Below are positions 45,345 to 58,081 of a DNA stretch of 64,000 nt, one piece after another. The notes under the pieces are model-generated. The model searched no databases. It saw only the letters and a list, made by a program, of their open reading frames with translations, and had not been told where the DNA came from. Position numbers and translations under genes: made by a program. Origin of the DNA: Prinsepia uniflora (Eukaryota; Streptophyta; Magnoliopsida; Rosales; Rosaceae); contig CM064871.1 in assembly GCA_032719365.1 (NCBI GenBank), forward strand, positions 63,996,416 to 64,060,415. The letters run 5' to 3'. The number at the start of each line of letters is the position of its first letter. Positions within the stretch are counted from its first letter, which is position 1.

Positions 45345-46165
45345 CGAAGGTTTAGGGTTCCGAGTAATTATGTTTAATGTTCAGGAAAATTTGTGGGGAA
45401 TTAGGAGAACCTTAGTGGACGTGTTAGTGACTCGTTTTGATGATTTGTGACAGGATCGGGAATCCCCGAGGAGATCGAGGAACGTACAGACGTTCAGGAC
45501 GCGAGCGACGTGCCTTGTAACTGTGAGTGGACTTCTTCCTTATAACTGAGCATGCATAACTGCTTTTAATTACGTGATTTATGGTTTTATAGGTGATTTC
45601 ATGATTATTTGAATATGCTATAACTGTTTTATATAATTGCACGTTTTTCGAGGAAATTACGTATTTGGTACGTTTTACGAGAAAGACTTGATTTCTGATT
45701 ATGATGCCATGATTTTGGGATTTCAAACGATAAATGGTTTTCAATGATTATAATGGATTTTGAGACATGATTTGGTGATCAAGGTTTTCGGTTTTAGAAT
45801 CGGATTTCGGAAAGTGAGATTTGGTTTTAAAGTTGAAAAGTGGATTTCCGGATTTGGGTTCGGAATGACTGGAGGCCGGATTAGCTTCGGGCCAGTGGTT
45901 TCAGATTCGGGTTTGGATATGGATTTCGAAATGGTTTTCAAATGATTTTGGATTGGATTTGCTGGATCTGGTTATTGGGTTTAAAGACCCAGATTATGTA
46001 TGACGGGGGACGGGCCCGGATTGGGTTTAAAGACCCGGATTGAGTTTAAAGACTCGGGAGTTTAAAGACTCGGATATTGATATTTTCCCCCGTAGGCCTG
46101 TTGAGTTTAAAGACTCGGGAGTTTAAAGCCTCGGATAGATCCAGCAGGTTTGATTGGATGATTAT
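45345..46165 (+). mobile_element. LTR fragment E, inverted relative to B1
   Basis: This resembles the middle of the element-F LTR (50315-51130): a GTTAGTGAC...TTTTGA...GACAGG-like start, GTGAGTGGACTT, GAGTTTAAAGACTC palindromes at about 46020-46140, and GATCCAGCAGGTT near the right end. Neither LTR terminus is present. It abuts B1 in inverted orientation near 45344. Both ends are approximate. Confidence 0.65.
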
Positions 46166-46505
46166 ATTGATATCTTATGTTTTACTGCTAATGTCTTATA
46201 ACGTTTACCATACTATGAATCAAATTTTCGAATTACTGCTGCTATGAATATAATTTTCGAATACTAAATTCGAATTGCTGCTGCTATGCTTATAATTTTC
46301 GGTTTTGGGTTTATATAAGGGATTTGAGCTATGATTTAAAACATCTCATTAAATTGAGTTTGTGGTAAGGTTGCGGGTTTTAACTAAGCAATTTGGGTTT
46401 GTGGTAAGGTTGATGCTGCTATATTTGAAGCAAGTAATGAGTTGGACAAATTTATAAAAGTTTTGTTAAAATGTCAATTTGATTTGTATATATGCAAATG
46501 AAAAT
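46166..46505. other. AT-rich sequence, no gene seen
   Basis: The segment has short direct repeats (GGGTTTGTGGTAAGGTTG-like near 46360 and 46395, CTGCTGCTATG near 46230 and 46275) but no recognisable element or protein. Confidence 0.4.
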
Positions 46506-46740
46506 CGATTTGATAATACAGGTTAGGGGTTACAGAGGTCGTGGCAAAGGCTGTGATTTTTGGGAATGGTTAGATCCGAAGATGTGCAAAAGTTCAACGA
46601 TAATAATTCCCGGCTTGCTAAGGAAGCTTGATAGAGAAGATGAGCAATTTTTGATTGAGAAAATGAAGGTTTTTAAGCTTATGATTGCTCTTATGTTCGT
46701 TTGCTTTGTATGTGTTGGAATAATGTATGATAGTAAATGT
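46506..46740 (+). pseudogene. GRF-type zinc finger protein fragment
   Basis: A reading frame gives RGKGCDFWEWLDPKMCKSS, then IIPGLLRKLDRED, then a hydrophobic helix (MIALMFVCFVCVGIM). Plant GRF-type zinc finger proteins share the pattern C..FF.W.DP.MC followed by IPGLL and often end in a membrane helix. Part of the Cys/His set cannot be seen, and the open frame upstream is short. The stretch begins after a possible AG acceptor at about 46520. It may be the last exon of a decayed gene or one carried by a transposon. Confidence 0.45.
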
Positions 46741-48785
46741 GACCCTTGCCTAAGGACCCTTATTAATGTTTATGTTTGTCGACCGACTGAGACTCGAGTG
46801 CCGACTGGATGGTCCTTAGTAAAAATTTTAGGTTTGCCCTAGTGAAGGACCCCGTGAAGGGTAGTGTTAGGTCGGCAGTAGGTGAGTATGGGTGTCAACT
46901 GAAACGGATTGCAGGGAGTGTCGATTGGGGTATTCTAGCCACAATTTCGTCCGTGCATACCCTTCCGAGTAGAAATGGTAAGGGATGGGTGCCAATGGCG
47001 TGCACTTTATAGAAATTTAAGATGAGAAAAGTGGGTCATCCCTTAATAAACATTAACAGGTTCGACTGTGATACGCTTAAATTACGTATTTAAATAAATT
47101 TGTAATTCAATTATATACATATTTTAAACCCTTTTGTGTCATTTTAGTATTGGTAAATAGGAATCGTTCTTAACCAGAGAAATTAGGGAATATTAATAAT
47201 GGTTAGTGAAAAAAGAATAAAAGATTAATATGGGGGAGTTTTGAGTAAAGTGTAATTATAAAAATACAAGTAAAAACAAGTATAAAACTAATTCTACTTT
47301 TACTTTAACCTATGTACAAGTGGACTTTCCTTAAACATAAAATTCAACAACACACTAGCTTTTGCATATATTTGAATCAATCACGAAATCATACATTCAC
47401 AAACTCATATTCCTTCAAACATTTTTTATATTATAAATGCACTCAACAACGGATTTTTACTTATAATACAATTTACCTTAAGTTTATGATTTAATGCGTC
47501 GAATAGCGGTCATACATTAAATCTCTTCAACTCTACTCTAAATGCCCCGAACAACGGATCAACATTTAGTTTCGAAACGAATATTTAGCTCTAAAATGTA
47601 AGAAGTAAATGATTTTTAGAAAATAAAATACACGAAGATTGTATTCAATTTTATAAAAGATAGGAAGGAAAAACTAATACATATATTGCATTATAAATAG
47701 AACCAATAACAAACAAAAAAGTTTAAGAGGATGGAGAGCAAATGTTACACTTTCGGAATGGATGAGAACAATAGATTGTTTTTCACAAGGATCGCCGAAC
47801 AGCGGCAGGAACCTTGTGAAGATGGAAAAGATAAAACAAGAGAAATTTGGACTTGAACTCTTAAATTTTGTATTGAAAATATTTTTCCATAGTTTCTCCT
47901 AAGGAATGCTCAAAGTTTGTCTCAAAACAAATTCCCCTTGGTAAAGAAAATGGACCCCTATTAATATGGGAAAAAAGCTAAAAAAATTCTAAACAAATAA
48001 AATAAAATAAATAAAAATAAAAATAAAAAATTAAATGGAGAAATGATGACTTAGGAATTGATTAGGGTGAAAATCATTGTGAAAACCTGCCTAAAAAGGG
48101 GCAAGTTTGATGCAGAAAATCAGATTATGGAGGAGTCATTCACATCGGCAGAAACCAGCTGGAAAAAGCTGAAGAGTTCGGCGACTGCAGACGGGTCAGG
48201 AAGAGGGTAGGTTGGCCCATGACGAGCTAACTGAGGCAGAGTGATCAGTGCACACGTGCTGAGTTGGAGTTGATTGCTTCGACAGGCGCGCGTCGAATTG
48301 ACTAAGAAGTTTAAGCAGGCGCCTGTCGCCAAATTAGTTGGGCTAGACGCGCAGGATAGGCTCACGGGCTCTGGGCTTCGTTCAGCTAGGCTGGGAAGGT
48401 TTGTGGGCCGCTGGGCTGAGGAAATGATTTCAGTAGCTTCCCACTAAATTTCCTAGAGATTTTCGGTGGCATCTCTTCTTTCAGTAGCTTCCCACAAAAT
48501 GCTCAGAATTTCATGTTTTATTTATTTCTGAAAAAAAATCCCACAAAATATATTATTTTCTCCAATTGTTTTTTATTTTAATATTAAAAGTCAAGTATAA
48601 AAGATATAAAATAAAATAAAATAATGAGTAATTGAAGACCTATCAGACTGGAAATGGCCAAATCGATTACAAAAGATGTATGCTAAAGCTAAATAAGTAA
48701 GATCAGTGTGTCATTTTTAGAAGAGCTTGAGATGATCTGCATGCTATGGGTGTGTTAGAAAACAACCATCAGTAGTTTGCAGTTC
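46741..48785. other. AT-rich intergenic sequence, no gene seen
   Basis: I found no coding frame with a recognisable product. An A/T-rich tract with AAATAAAAT-type runs lies at 47990-48040 and another near 48530-48625. A phrase of the form AACA(A/G)CGGA or AACAGCGGC recurs (about 47448, 47552, 47798). The sequence could be decayed transposon or host DNA. Confidence 0.4.
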
Positions 48786-49162
48786 CTAGGTCCCTCGTCG
48801 ACAGACCTTTGTTACCATATAGAGACCTTCCCATTTCGGTCCAAGTGTGCCATCTGTCCGGTCCCTTGTTGATAGGCTCATTTTTCTTAGGACCCAATCC
48901 CCAGCCTTGAAGCTCCATACCTTGACCCGGGAGTCGTTAGCGGGCGATGCGCTGTTTATGAGCCATGTTGCGGAGGTTGTCCTGCTCGCGGTTTTCCTCA
49001 AGGAAGTTCAAGCTTAGGTTGAGCAGTTCATTAATTTTCTCAGGATTTTAAGAAAATACATGATAGGAAGTTTCTCCAATTTCCACTAGTACCACGACCT
49101 CCGTACCGAATGCCAAGATGAACGGTGTTTCCTTAGTAGCGGTCCAATAAGAGGTCTGGTAA
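48786..49162 (-). pseudogene. Ty3/gypsy integrase C-terminal relic
   Basis: On the minus strand one can read, across frame breaks, YQTSYWTATKETPF.LAFGTEVV, then PEKINELLNLSLNFLEENREQ, then MAHKQRIAR, then VKVWSFKAGDWVLRK and LGPKWEGLYMVTKVCRRGT. This is the end of the DDE core and the GPY/F-type tail of a gypsy integrase of a different lineage from C1 and G. Several stops and shifts show that it is old. Element F inserted into it at 49158-49162. Confidence 0.8.
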
Positions 49163-51735
49163 TGGAACGACCCGTCCCAGATTTCGGGATTAAATTAGTG
49201 ATTAATGAAGGATTAGTGGGATTAAATGGTGGTTAGTTGAGTGATTTCGGACGGACAGTGCGAAATGACCGGTTTGCCCCTAGGAATGGGCGAAACGTTG
49301 AATTTTGGTTCGGGTACTCAAACAGAATTTGATTGCTGATTGTACGTAGGCCGGGACGTCACAAGTCCGTAAACAGGCGGCACGTTCGATTCCAACATTC
49401 GACGGAGAATTTATGAGGCTCGGAAGTATAGGGGCATTTTGGTAATTTGGTTGAAAGGGCATTTTGGTCATTTGTTTGCATTGGGAAGTGTGCCCAATTG
49501 AAGTGGGACACTTGTGCCTTGTTCTGGAAGGCTATGGAAGCCTCATTCATCGCCTCAAAATGGTTTTTAAAAGGGATGAACATGTTTGAAAGTGTGATCG
49601 GGGGATGATGACCGAAAGGACGAAAACAGAGTGATCGTGCAATCCCCTATACAATCACCCTAAAACCTTACCAGTTGCCTCTGATCTGTGAAGGAATGTT
49701 GGAGAGGATGGTGAAATGAGTATGGTGGTGGCCACGAGGGTGATCACGATGATGGAGGTAAGGTCAATTCCCGTGAAATCCTATTTTAAATTCGGAAATG
49801 GTAAGCTGTGATTTAATAGCTTTTGATCAATTTTATGGATTGGAACGTGTTTTGGAGGATGATAGGAAGCTATTGGTCTTGAAACCGAGGCTTGAAGTGG
49901 CCGGAGTCGTGAGGAACAAAAAAGGAAGAATCGAAGGTTTGATTGATGATCGGGAAGGTAATTTTCAGTTCCTAATTTCATGTTTTGAGGTCGTAGATGG
50001 ATAGGAAATGTTGGGAAGAAGCTATAGGCATTGATGGGATTGAAATCGAAGGAGAAATTAGCAAAAACCGGTTATGCGAGTTTGGTTGGACCAGAAACCA
50101 GTGGATCGGTCTAGACCCGGTTCACTAGAGGTTGAAGATGAACAGTAACTAGTGCGTAGGCTTCACGCACGGCGCGTGGGGGCGCGTAGGGTAGATCTGG
50201 GAGAAGTTTTCAACATGTTTTTTGATGGTTTAGATGTAACAAACATTTTGGGATTGGTTTCGAGTCGATCGGACATCGTTTCGGGGTAGTTCGGGATGTC
50301 CGAAGGTTTAGGGTTTATGTTTAAAAGGTTTAAAAATCTGGGAAAATTACGGGGATTTAATGAAAGGTTAATGAAAGTGTTAGTGACCTTAGAATGTGAT
50401 TTTGACAGATCCGGAAGTTCTAGTGATGATGGATTAGTAGGGAAAGGCTTGGTGTACGTGTATCAAAGCGGCAACTAGGACGGTCTGTGAGTGGACTTTG
50501 CTTTCTAAATTATAATGCATGCATAACTATTTTAGATGTTTTCTATATATGATTTTTATGCTTATGATTATGGTATTTATGATTTACATAATTGCACGTA
50601 TTTCGATGTGATTTACGTAATTGCACGTATTCCGAGAATATGGTTTATGTTATGCTTTGATGATGATTTTGATGGATGATTTTATACTATTTATACGAGT
50701 TGTATTTCGAGTAATGGTTTTGTTGATATTTGATGATATGATATTGGATTTGAAAAGTGAATTCGGGCATGAGACCTATTTCGATAAAATGTGATTCGAA
50801 TTTCAGATTCTGATTTTAATATGATTTCTGGATTTGGATTCTGGTTTCGAAATGATGATTTCATATATGGATTTGGAAATGAATTTATGGATTTGACATA
50901 TGAAATGGTTTTGAATTGGATTTGCTGGATTTGGATTTGGGTTCAAAAACCCGGTGATTGATTGTGACGGGGGATGGCCCTATATGTGATTTGAGTTTAA
51001 AGACTCGGTTATTGATTTCCCCCGAGGCCTGTTATTGAGTTTAAAGACTCGTGAGTTTAAAGACTTGTTGATTACCCGGGAAGGTCTGATATGTGATTTG
51101 AGTTTAAAGACTCGGTGATATGAGATCCAGCAGGTTCGATTGATTGCTATGTGTTTCGGATTTATGTGATATCATGATTGTTTTCATATGGTTTTCATAT
51201 GTTTTGGGTGATGGCCCCAATGATTGGATTTACGGTTTTACACGTGATTTGGATTCTTGGATTTTGGGCTGAGTTCCCAGACTTGGTTTTGATTTATGGT
51301 TTTGGGCTGAAGCTCAGTGATTGGAGAAAGGAAAAGAATTTAGGTTTTATAAACGGTTTTCTTGTGTTGAAAATGAAATGGTTTTGAATGCATGCATTGG
51401 TTTTTACGTGGAGGGCATAAATGTCTTTTCTTGTAAAACGTTTTATGAACTTATTTTTTTTTTCCACTCACAGTCTTTTCTGGTTTTTCGATGCCCTTCA
51501 GGTTGATGCGGATGCGGGCTGTTGGTGAAACCGAGACATCACACACACACACACACATTCCACTACAGTTCATGCGTACTTTGGAAGATAGTTGGATGGT
51601 TAGCCTGGGTATCCCTGGTCTAACTTACGTGTTACATGGAAGTTAGACGAGTGTCCAGCTTGCGTGTCACATGTGGGTTGGATGAGAGCATGTCTCATCC
51701 TTGTAATCTAGGGGGGATTGGGATGGGGCGTGTCA
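49163..51735 (+). repeat. Element F left (5') LTR
   Basis: The LTR is 2,573 bp from TGGAACGACCCGTCCC to GGGCGTGTCA. The first base pair after TG differs from the right LTR (TGTAATGG). It contains GAGTTTAAAGACTC palindromes near 50990-51120 and a (CA)n run near 51540-51560. Confidence 0.85.
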
Positions 51736-52619
51736 AGCTGGTATCAGAGTAAGGTTATCGCTTCCGGAGCGAGATTGGTGCTTCCAGAGCGAGGTTGTTG
51801 CGCTCAGAGCGAGCTGTTAGTTGTCTGGTGTGTTGTGTTGCTGTTATGGATTGGACATTGGATTTTGTACTAGTCCAAAATGATCTTGATGGTGTATGAG
51901 CGTGATGTAGCCAATCACGGCTTGGAAGGTTCAGTGATTGTGTTTGAGCTTGAAGCTCAGAGCCGTGTGTAACTGGTGGGACCTTAGAGCTGGGATATAT
52001 GATTACTGTTGGGCAGGTATGTGATGGGATCCAGTTACCCACTGGTAGAATGAGACGTGGATGGTGTTTCCACAGGTGGATGTGTTGGGGTTACGCTCCC
52101 CAACTGTGGGCGAATTATCGTTGTGTAACAGCTATAATGTGACTCCGGTGACGTTGGTAGTGGATCGCTGACGGAGTCGGCGTGGATTATGGAGAGAGTG
52201 ATTGATGTGAGTACTGAGGCTGTTGCCATGTTGAGATTGGTTCTACAGGGTAAGGTCCATGCCGTTGTGACGTCAAGGTTTTACGCTACATTGAAGGAGT
52301 TGGTACGTGATACGCTGGTGTGACTTTAGCTGGAGTCGAGATTGATGTGGTGACCCGATGAGTAGTCGTGGAGCCGTGAGTGTCGGCTGAGTATGATGCT
52401 AAAAGTATATGGGATATGAGTTGGTGACGTGCAATCCTCAGTGAACATATGTATATCAGTCTGAGTGATGACTGGAGGGTGTGTCAGCACAACAGTAGGA
52501 TTGTTTGGTGACGTACACCGGATATAGGGCACATGTGTGAGATATGTTGGGTAACCACTGTGAATTGTGGATGTGTGATAGTCGAATTTCGGGGACAAAA
52601 TTCTTTAAGGGTGGAAGGT
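51736..52619 (+). mobile_element. Element F internal region (non-coding)
   Basis: The 884 bp contain no gag or pol motif. They begin with the primer-binding site and a triple repeat close to GCTTCCGGAGCGAG (51759-51811), and end with the inverted repeat GAATTTCG/..AAATTC and the polypurine tract AAGGGTGGAAGGT next to the right LTR. Confidence 0.85.
51739..51750 (+). promoter_or_regulatory. Element F primer-binding site
   Basis: TGGTATCAGAGT matches the initiator tRNA-Met site TGGTATCAGAGC except in the last base. Confidence 0.88.
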
Positions 52620-54155
52620 TGTAATGGCCCGTTCCAGATTTCGGGATTAAATTAGTGATTAATGAAAGATTAGTGGGATTAAACGGTGGTTAGTTGAGTG
52701 ATTTCGGACGGACGGTGCGTAATGACCGTTGTTCCCATAGGAATGGGTGAAACGCTGACTTTTGGTTCAGGCAGTCAAACGAAGTTTGACCGATAACTGT
52801 GACGTAGGTCGGGACGTTACGAGTCCGTAGACAGACGGCACGTTCGATTTCGACATTCGACGAAGAAGTTATGAGGCTCGAAAGTATAAGGGTATTTTGG
52901 TCAATTTTTTGCATTGAGAAGTGTGCCCAATTGAAGTGGGACACTTGTCCCTTGTCTGGAAGGCTATGGAAGCCTCATTCATCGCCTCAAAATGGTTTTA
53001 AAAAGGGATGAACATGTTTGAAGGTGTGATCGGGGGATGATGGCCGAAAGGAAGAAAAACCGAGTGATCGTGCAATCCCCTATACAATCTCCCTCAAACC
53101 TTACCAGTTGCCTCTGATCTGTGAAGGAATGTTGGAGAGGATGGTGAAATGAGTATGGTGGTGGCCACGCGGGTGATCACCACGGTGGAGGTAAAGTCAA
53201 TTCCCATGAAATCTTATTTTAAATTTGAAAATGGTAAGCTTTGATTTAATTGCTGTTGATCGATTTTATGGATTGGAACATGTTTTGGAGGATGATAGGA
53301 AGCTATTGGGCTTGAAACTGAGGCTTAAGGTGGCCAGAGTCGTGAGGAACAGAGAAGGAAAAATTGAAGGTTTGATTGATGATCAAGAAGGTAAATTCCA
53401 GTTCCTAATTTCATGTTTCGAGGTCGTAGATGGATAGGAAATGTTGGTACAAAGTTATAGGCATTGATATGATTGAAATCGAAGGAGAAATGGGGGAAAA
53501 CCAGTTATGCCGGTTCGGTTGGACCGGAAACTAGTGGACCGGTTTGGACCCGGTTCACTGGAGGTTGAAGATGAATAGTAACTGGAGGTTGAAGGCGAAA
53601 ACCTTCAACATGTGTTTTGATGGTTTCGATGTAACGAACATTTGGGATTGGTTTCGAGTCGATCGGACATCGTTTCGGGATAGTTCGGGATGTCCGAAGG
53701 TTTAGGGTTTATGCTTAAAAGGTTTAAAAATTCAGAAAAAATACGGGGATTCAATGGAAGGTTAATGGAAGTGTTAGTGACCTTAGAATGTGATTTGGAC
53801 AGGTCCGGAAGTTCCGGTGATGATGGATTAGTCGGGAAAGGCTTGGTGCACGTGTATCGAGGTGGCAGCTAGGACAGTCTGTGAGTGGACTTTGCTTTCT
53901 AAATTATAATGCATGCATAACTATTTTGTATGTTTTCTATATATGATTTCTATGCTTATGATTAAGGTATTTATGATTTACATAATTGCGCGTATTTCGA
54001 TGTGATTTACGTATTTGCACGTATTCCAAGAATATGGTTTATGTTATGCTTTGATGGATGATTTTATACTGTTTATATGAGCTGTGTTTCGAGTAATGGT
54101 TTTGATGATATTTGATGATATGATATTGGATTTGAAAAGTAAATTCGGGCATGAG
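52620..54155 (+). repeat. Element F right (3') LTR, first part
   Basis: It aligns with 49163-50775. A block present in the left LTR near 50155-50215 (with GGCGCGTGGGGGCGCG) is missing or replaced here. The match stops at ATTCGGGCATGAG, where chromovirus G begins. Confidence 0.85.
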
Positions 54156-56815
54156 TGACAAGACCCATCCCGATTATCCCTCGATAACCGTGACAGATCC
54201 TGCTCCCGTCTGACAATAACTCGAAAGTACCAAAAGTAGTTTCAAATATATATATATAACACATATAAACGATAACATTGTCAGACAAGGGATAGTTCAG
54301 TATTCCGAGACCGTTGACCTAGTCAACAGGTTTACAGAGCATAGGAAATATTTACATGTAGGGAGCAAAATCCTATGCTGCAAAGTGTATGAGTACGCAA
54401 CGGTCCGTTTATTCCTCAGCCTCGATATTAGCCTCAGTACCTGTGCACTGGCCTGGAGGGAAAATAAAACATCAAAGGTGCGAGTGGAAAAAAATCAAGT
54501 TTAAAAATACATTTATCAAAATATAGTCTTACCCTCCAGTTTTCACAAACATGCATGCATATCATAACTCATAAATCAAATAATTAAGATATGAATATAA
54601 ATCTCAAACATCAATAAAAACACAGGATCCAGGTCCAATATAGAGTCACGTTATCCCTGTAACGCGTGCAAATCAATAGGCTCAAGGACCACTCAAATCC
54701 CGAGCATCCGCCGCTGTGAACACATCACCAGCCGGCAATCCAGGTCGTCATGAACATATCATTGACTGACCTCCATATAATCCAGCACATCTGGTTTGAG
54801 TCGAGCCTCCATTTGGCTGCACGACAACATACCGTGCTACGTGACCTCTCCGGGGTAAACACTTCCATCCTGGAGGCGAGCGTTATCTCCAGGGTTCATT
54901 TCGGGGGGAAACATATTCCACACCGAAAGCCCTCATATATCATCATCACGAAAACCAGTGAAAACAGTTGCATTTAATATCAAAACCATTTTTGAACTGG
55001 GCTTTAAGCCTAAAAACACTTTTCTCAAATCCATAAACCAATCCACGCAAACCTGCGCAATCACAATCTTATTTATGACATAAATCCATCAAATCTAACA
55101 CCAGACTCATAATCCGAGTCAAAATCAAGTTCAAACCCCGAGCCTTAGCTCGAAATATCAGTTTCACAATTTTCTCGAAAATCGTGCCCAAAAGCATATA
55201 AAATAATATAATATTCCCAAAAATCCGAAAATCATCATATCGAAGTATCAATCATACCAAATCATTTCCAATCATATTATAAAGCATTTAAAATATATAT
55301 GCATGCATTCAGGGTAGAAAACAAAAGTCCACTCACACACCGTCCAGATTGTTCTGTTTCGAGCTGTTCGTACTCTTCCGACGTCCTGAAAGTATTCGGG
55401 CCTGTCAAACAAGTAATATAATATTACTATCTTATCACATAATCCCATGTACGAATTTTCTAATCGTCGGAATAAAATAATATTATTTTAAACGTAACCT
55501 ATACGCTTCGGGTACACAAAACTACTCTCAGTTCATATCCGATTGACCCGAAACCAACGCTAATAGGTCTGTATCATCGAGAGTATCAAAAAGTGTGTTG
55601 AACCCTCCTTCAGATTCCCGGCCACGCGCCCTCACGCGCCGCCGCAAGCGGCTGCGCGTGACAGCCACACGCCGTGAACAATGCCTGCTACAGTGCACCA
55701 CTCTCACCCGTTTCTCTGATAAACGGGTCTGCAACCCGCGATCAGACCCGACTCGATTTCCTTCAATTCCAACTCAATTTCTTCTGTTCTTTCATTCATT
55801 AATATCAGTTCAATCTAATTTACAGGTCTATAGGTTCAATTTAATCAAATAAGCACTAGAACGTCTCGACTCAAGATGAACACCCGTCGGGTTTGGATTC
55901 GGGTCCTATCCAAAAAGCACCTGTTTCCTTCAATTGTTCACACCAGAAGCATCATAGGACTATTATAAACATGAAATCGAGATCAATTTCATGCGTTATT
56001 ACCTCTAAGTCACTAAACTCAAGCTCGATTTTCCGAACTAGTTGCGGAGTCTGTTCATCCCCAATTCAGCTCCAATTTTTTTTCCAGTTGATTGGGTTCG
56101 AGTCGTTCAGTTCCCAGGAAGCTTAATATCACTTCAAATTGGAACGAAACCGTCTCAAAATTCAAGTTCGAAAATGAAGATTTTGAGGGATTTTCGGTTA
56201 GGTTCAGTCGGGTAGTTCTTGGGTTTATCTGGTCCCCCTTCGGTTTTTCACTCTTCAATTGGGTTAATTACTTGCTCAATTACTCTCTGGTTGCAACAAC
56301 ATTCGATCAAGGTGGAAGGGAAGTATCGGTGCTCTCTGTTCTGAGGTTTGGTGTTAAGCGAATACTGTTCATCAATTATCAACTCATTAACCTCCATTAA
56401 CTAATTAATTATAATTCCTAAGTGCCACTAATCTTCAACAACAAGTGACATGTGTCACTTGATAAAATACATGAATCACCTAAGGGTTGAATCAGCAATT
56501 AAAGTGAAATGATAATTATCCTTCCACCGTTTACTCATAACCCACATAAAATTACCATTTTACCCTTGTGGTCACAAATGACCATTTTGCCCCTGAACTT
56601 CTCAGACCCATAACTTCTTCATACGAGCTCCGTTTTTGATGTGCCACCTGTCTACGGATTCAGCGTTCCGAGACCTACACAATGGTACTCGAAAAATGTG
56701 CAAAAAGTATTTTAAACAAAAAGTCAACTTTTAGCCATATGTCATCAAGGGTAAAAACGTCATTTTCACATTATTTTAATATTTTACAATTTTTTGGATT
56801 TTTCGGGGCGTTACA
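54156..56815 (-). repeat. G 3' LTR
   Basis: The LTR is 2,660 bp, from TGACAAGACCCATCCC to CGGGGCGTTACA. It has the stem GTCTGACAAT/ATTGTCAGAC (54208-54286), a hairpin CTCCGGG/CCTGGAG (54848-54875), a GCGCG-rich palindromic patch (about 55620-55665), the palindrome CAAGTGACA/TGTCACTTG (56442-56461) and a single U3 module (about 56580-56790). Confidence 0.88.
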
Positions 56816-56852
56816 ACCTTCCCCCCTTAGGGAATTTCGTCCCCGAAATTTC
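56816..56852 (-). promoter_or_regulatory. G polypurine tract and stem-loop
   Basis: On the minus strand AAGGGGGGAAGGT adjoins the LTR. Next to it is the inverted repeat GAATTTCG/CGAAATTTC (about 56831-56852), which overlaps the end of the pol frame as in C1. Confidence 0.85.
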
Positions 56853-58081
56853 ACGGAAACAAGTACGGATACTGCTCTCGCATCTGAGCTTCGGGTTCCC
56901 AAGTAGCCTCTTCTACATTCTGATTTCGCCAAAGCACTTTCACTAGAGGAATTGTCTTTCGGCGGAGTACCTTATCCTTTCGATCCAAGATTTGCACAGG
57001 TTGTTCCTCAAAGCTTAGGTCTTCCCTGAGCTCAATAGGTTGCTCTTCTAATACATGGGACTCATCATATACATATTTTTGTAGCATTGATACATGGAAG
57101 ACATTGTGAACTCTGGAAAGCTTCGATGGTAATGCTAGTCGATAAGCAACTCGACCAATCCGCTCGATAATCTCATAAGGTCCGATAAAATAGGGGCTTA
57201 ATTTCCTGCGCCTGCCAAATCGTACTATACTTTTCCAAGGGGATAACTTCAGAAAAACCCAATCTTCCACTGCAAATTCAAGATCTCTGACTCGCCGATC
57301 CACGTAGCTCTTTTGCCTGTCCTGGGCTGCCTTGAGTCTATCTCGGATGAGCTTAACTTTCTCCGTCGTCAGATCAATCAATTCAGATTTAGACAATTTT
57401 CTTTCGCCCACTTCTGTCCAACACAAAGGGGTTCGGCATTGGCGTCCATATAGGGCTTCATAAGGTGCCATTCCAATACTTGCTTGGTAACTGTTATTAT
57501 AGGCAAATTCCTTCAATGGAAAATGTGACTCCCAAGTACCCTGGAATTGCAGAACACATGCTCTCATCATATCTTCCAAGGTTTGAATGGTCCGCTCGGA
57601 TTGTCCGTCGGTCTGAGGATGGAATGCTGTACTAAAATGCAATCTTTTTCCAAAAGCTTCCTGTAGCCCTTTCCAGAATCTAGATGTGAATCGGGGATCT
57701 CGGTCTGAAACAATGGAGGCAGGTGTGCAATGTAACCGAATAATCTCATTGATAAACAAGTTAGCATACTGGGTCATCTGAAAGTCTTCCTTCACAGGTA
57801 AGAAATGTGCTGACTTGGTAAGTCTGTCTACAATCACCCAAACTCCATCGTGGCCTCTAGGCGTCCTCGGAAGTTTAAACACAAAATCCATGGTTATATG
57901 ATCCCATTTCCACTCGGGGATAGGAAGCGGCTGTAGTGCTCCTAAGGTCTCTGTCTCTCCGCCTTTACCTGCTGACATATCAAACATTTACTTACATACT
58001 CAGCAATTTCTCGTTTCATACCAGGCCACCAGTAATGTTCTCGGAGCGTACGATACATTTTTGTTCCTCCCGGATGCATAG
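56851..58081 (-). pseudogene. G integrase with chromodomain, broken
   Basis: The integrase DDE residues are in ITMDFVFKLPR, SDRDPRFTSRFW and TDGQSERTIQTLED. The tail has DWVFLKLSPWKS and IGPYEI and ends in a chromodomain-like LVKVLWRNQNVEEATWEPE. The zinc region (at about 57965-58075) is in another frame because of a base loss near 57950. Solo LTR I splits it at the sequence for MHPGG. The core and tail form one open stretch of more than 350 codons, the longest intact piece of G. Confidence 0.9.

Larger units (their letters stand above)
49163..54155 (+). mobile_element. Element F: LTR element with a very short non-coding internal region
   Basis: The left LTR (49163-51735) is followed by an internal region of only 884 bp (51736-52619) and the start of the right LTR (52620-54155), which chromovirus G interrupts. 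The rest of the right LTR lies beyond the window. The primer-binding site is on the plus strand, so F is oriented opposite to stack 1. GGTAA (49158-49162) is the likely left target duplication, but the right one is not visible. Confidence 0.85.

Noticed and set aside
55528..55734. Arg-rich 68-codon minus-strand frame in the G LTR
   Set aside because: The arginines come from the GC-rich palindromic patch of the LTR, with no sign of a real protein.
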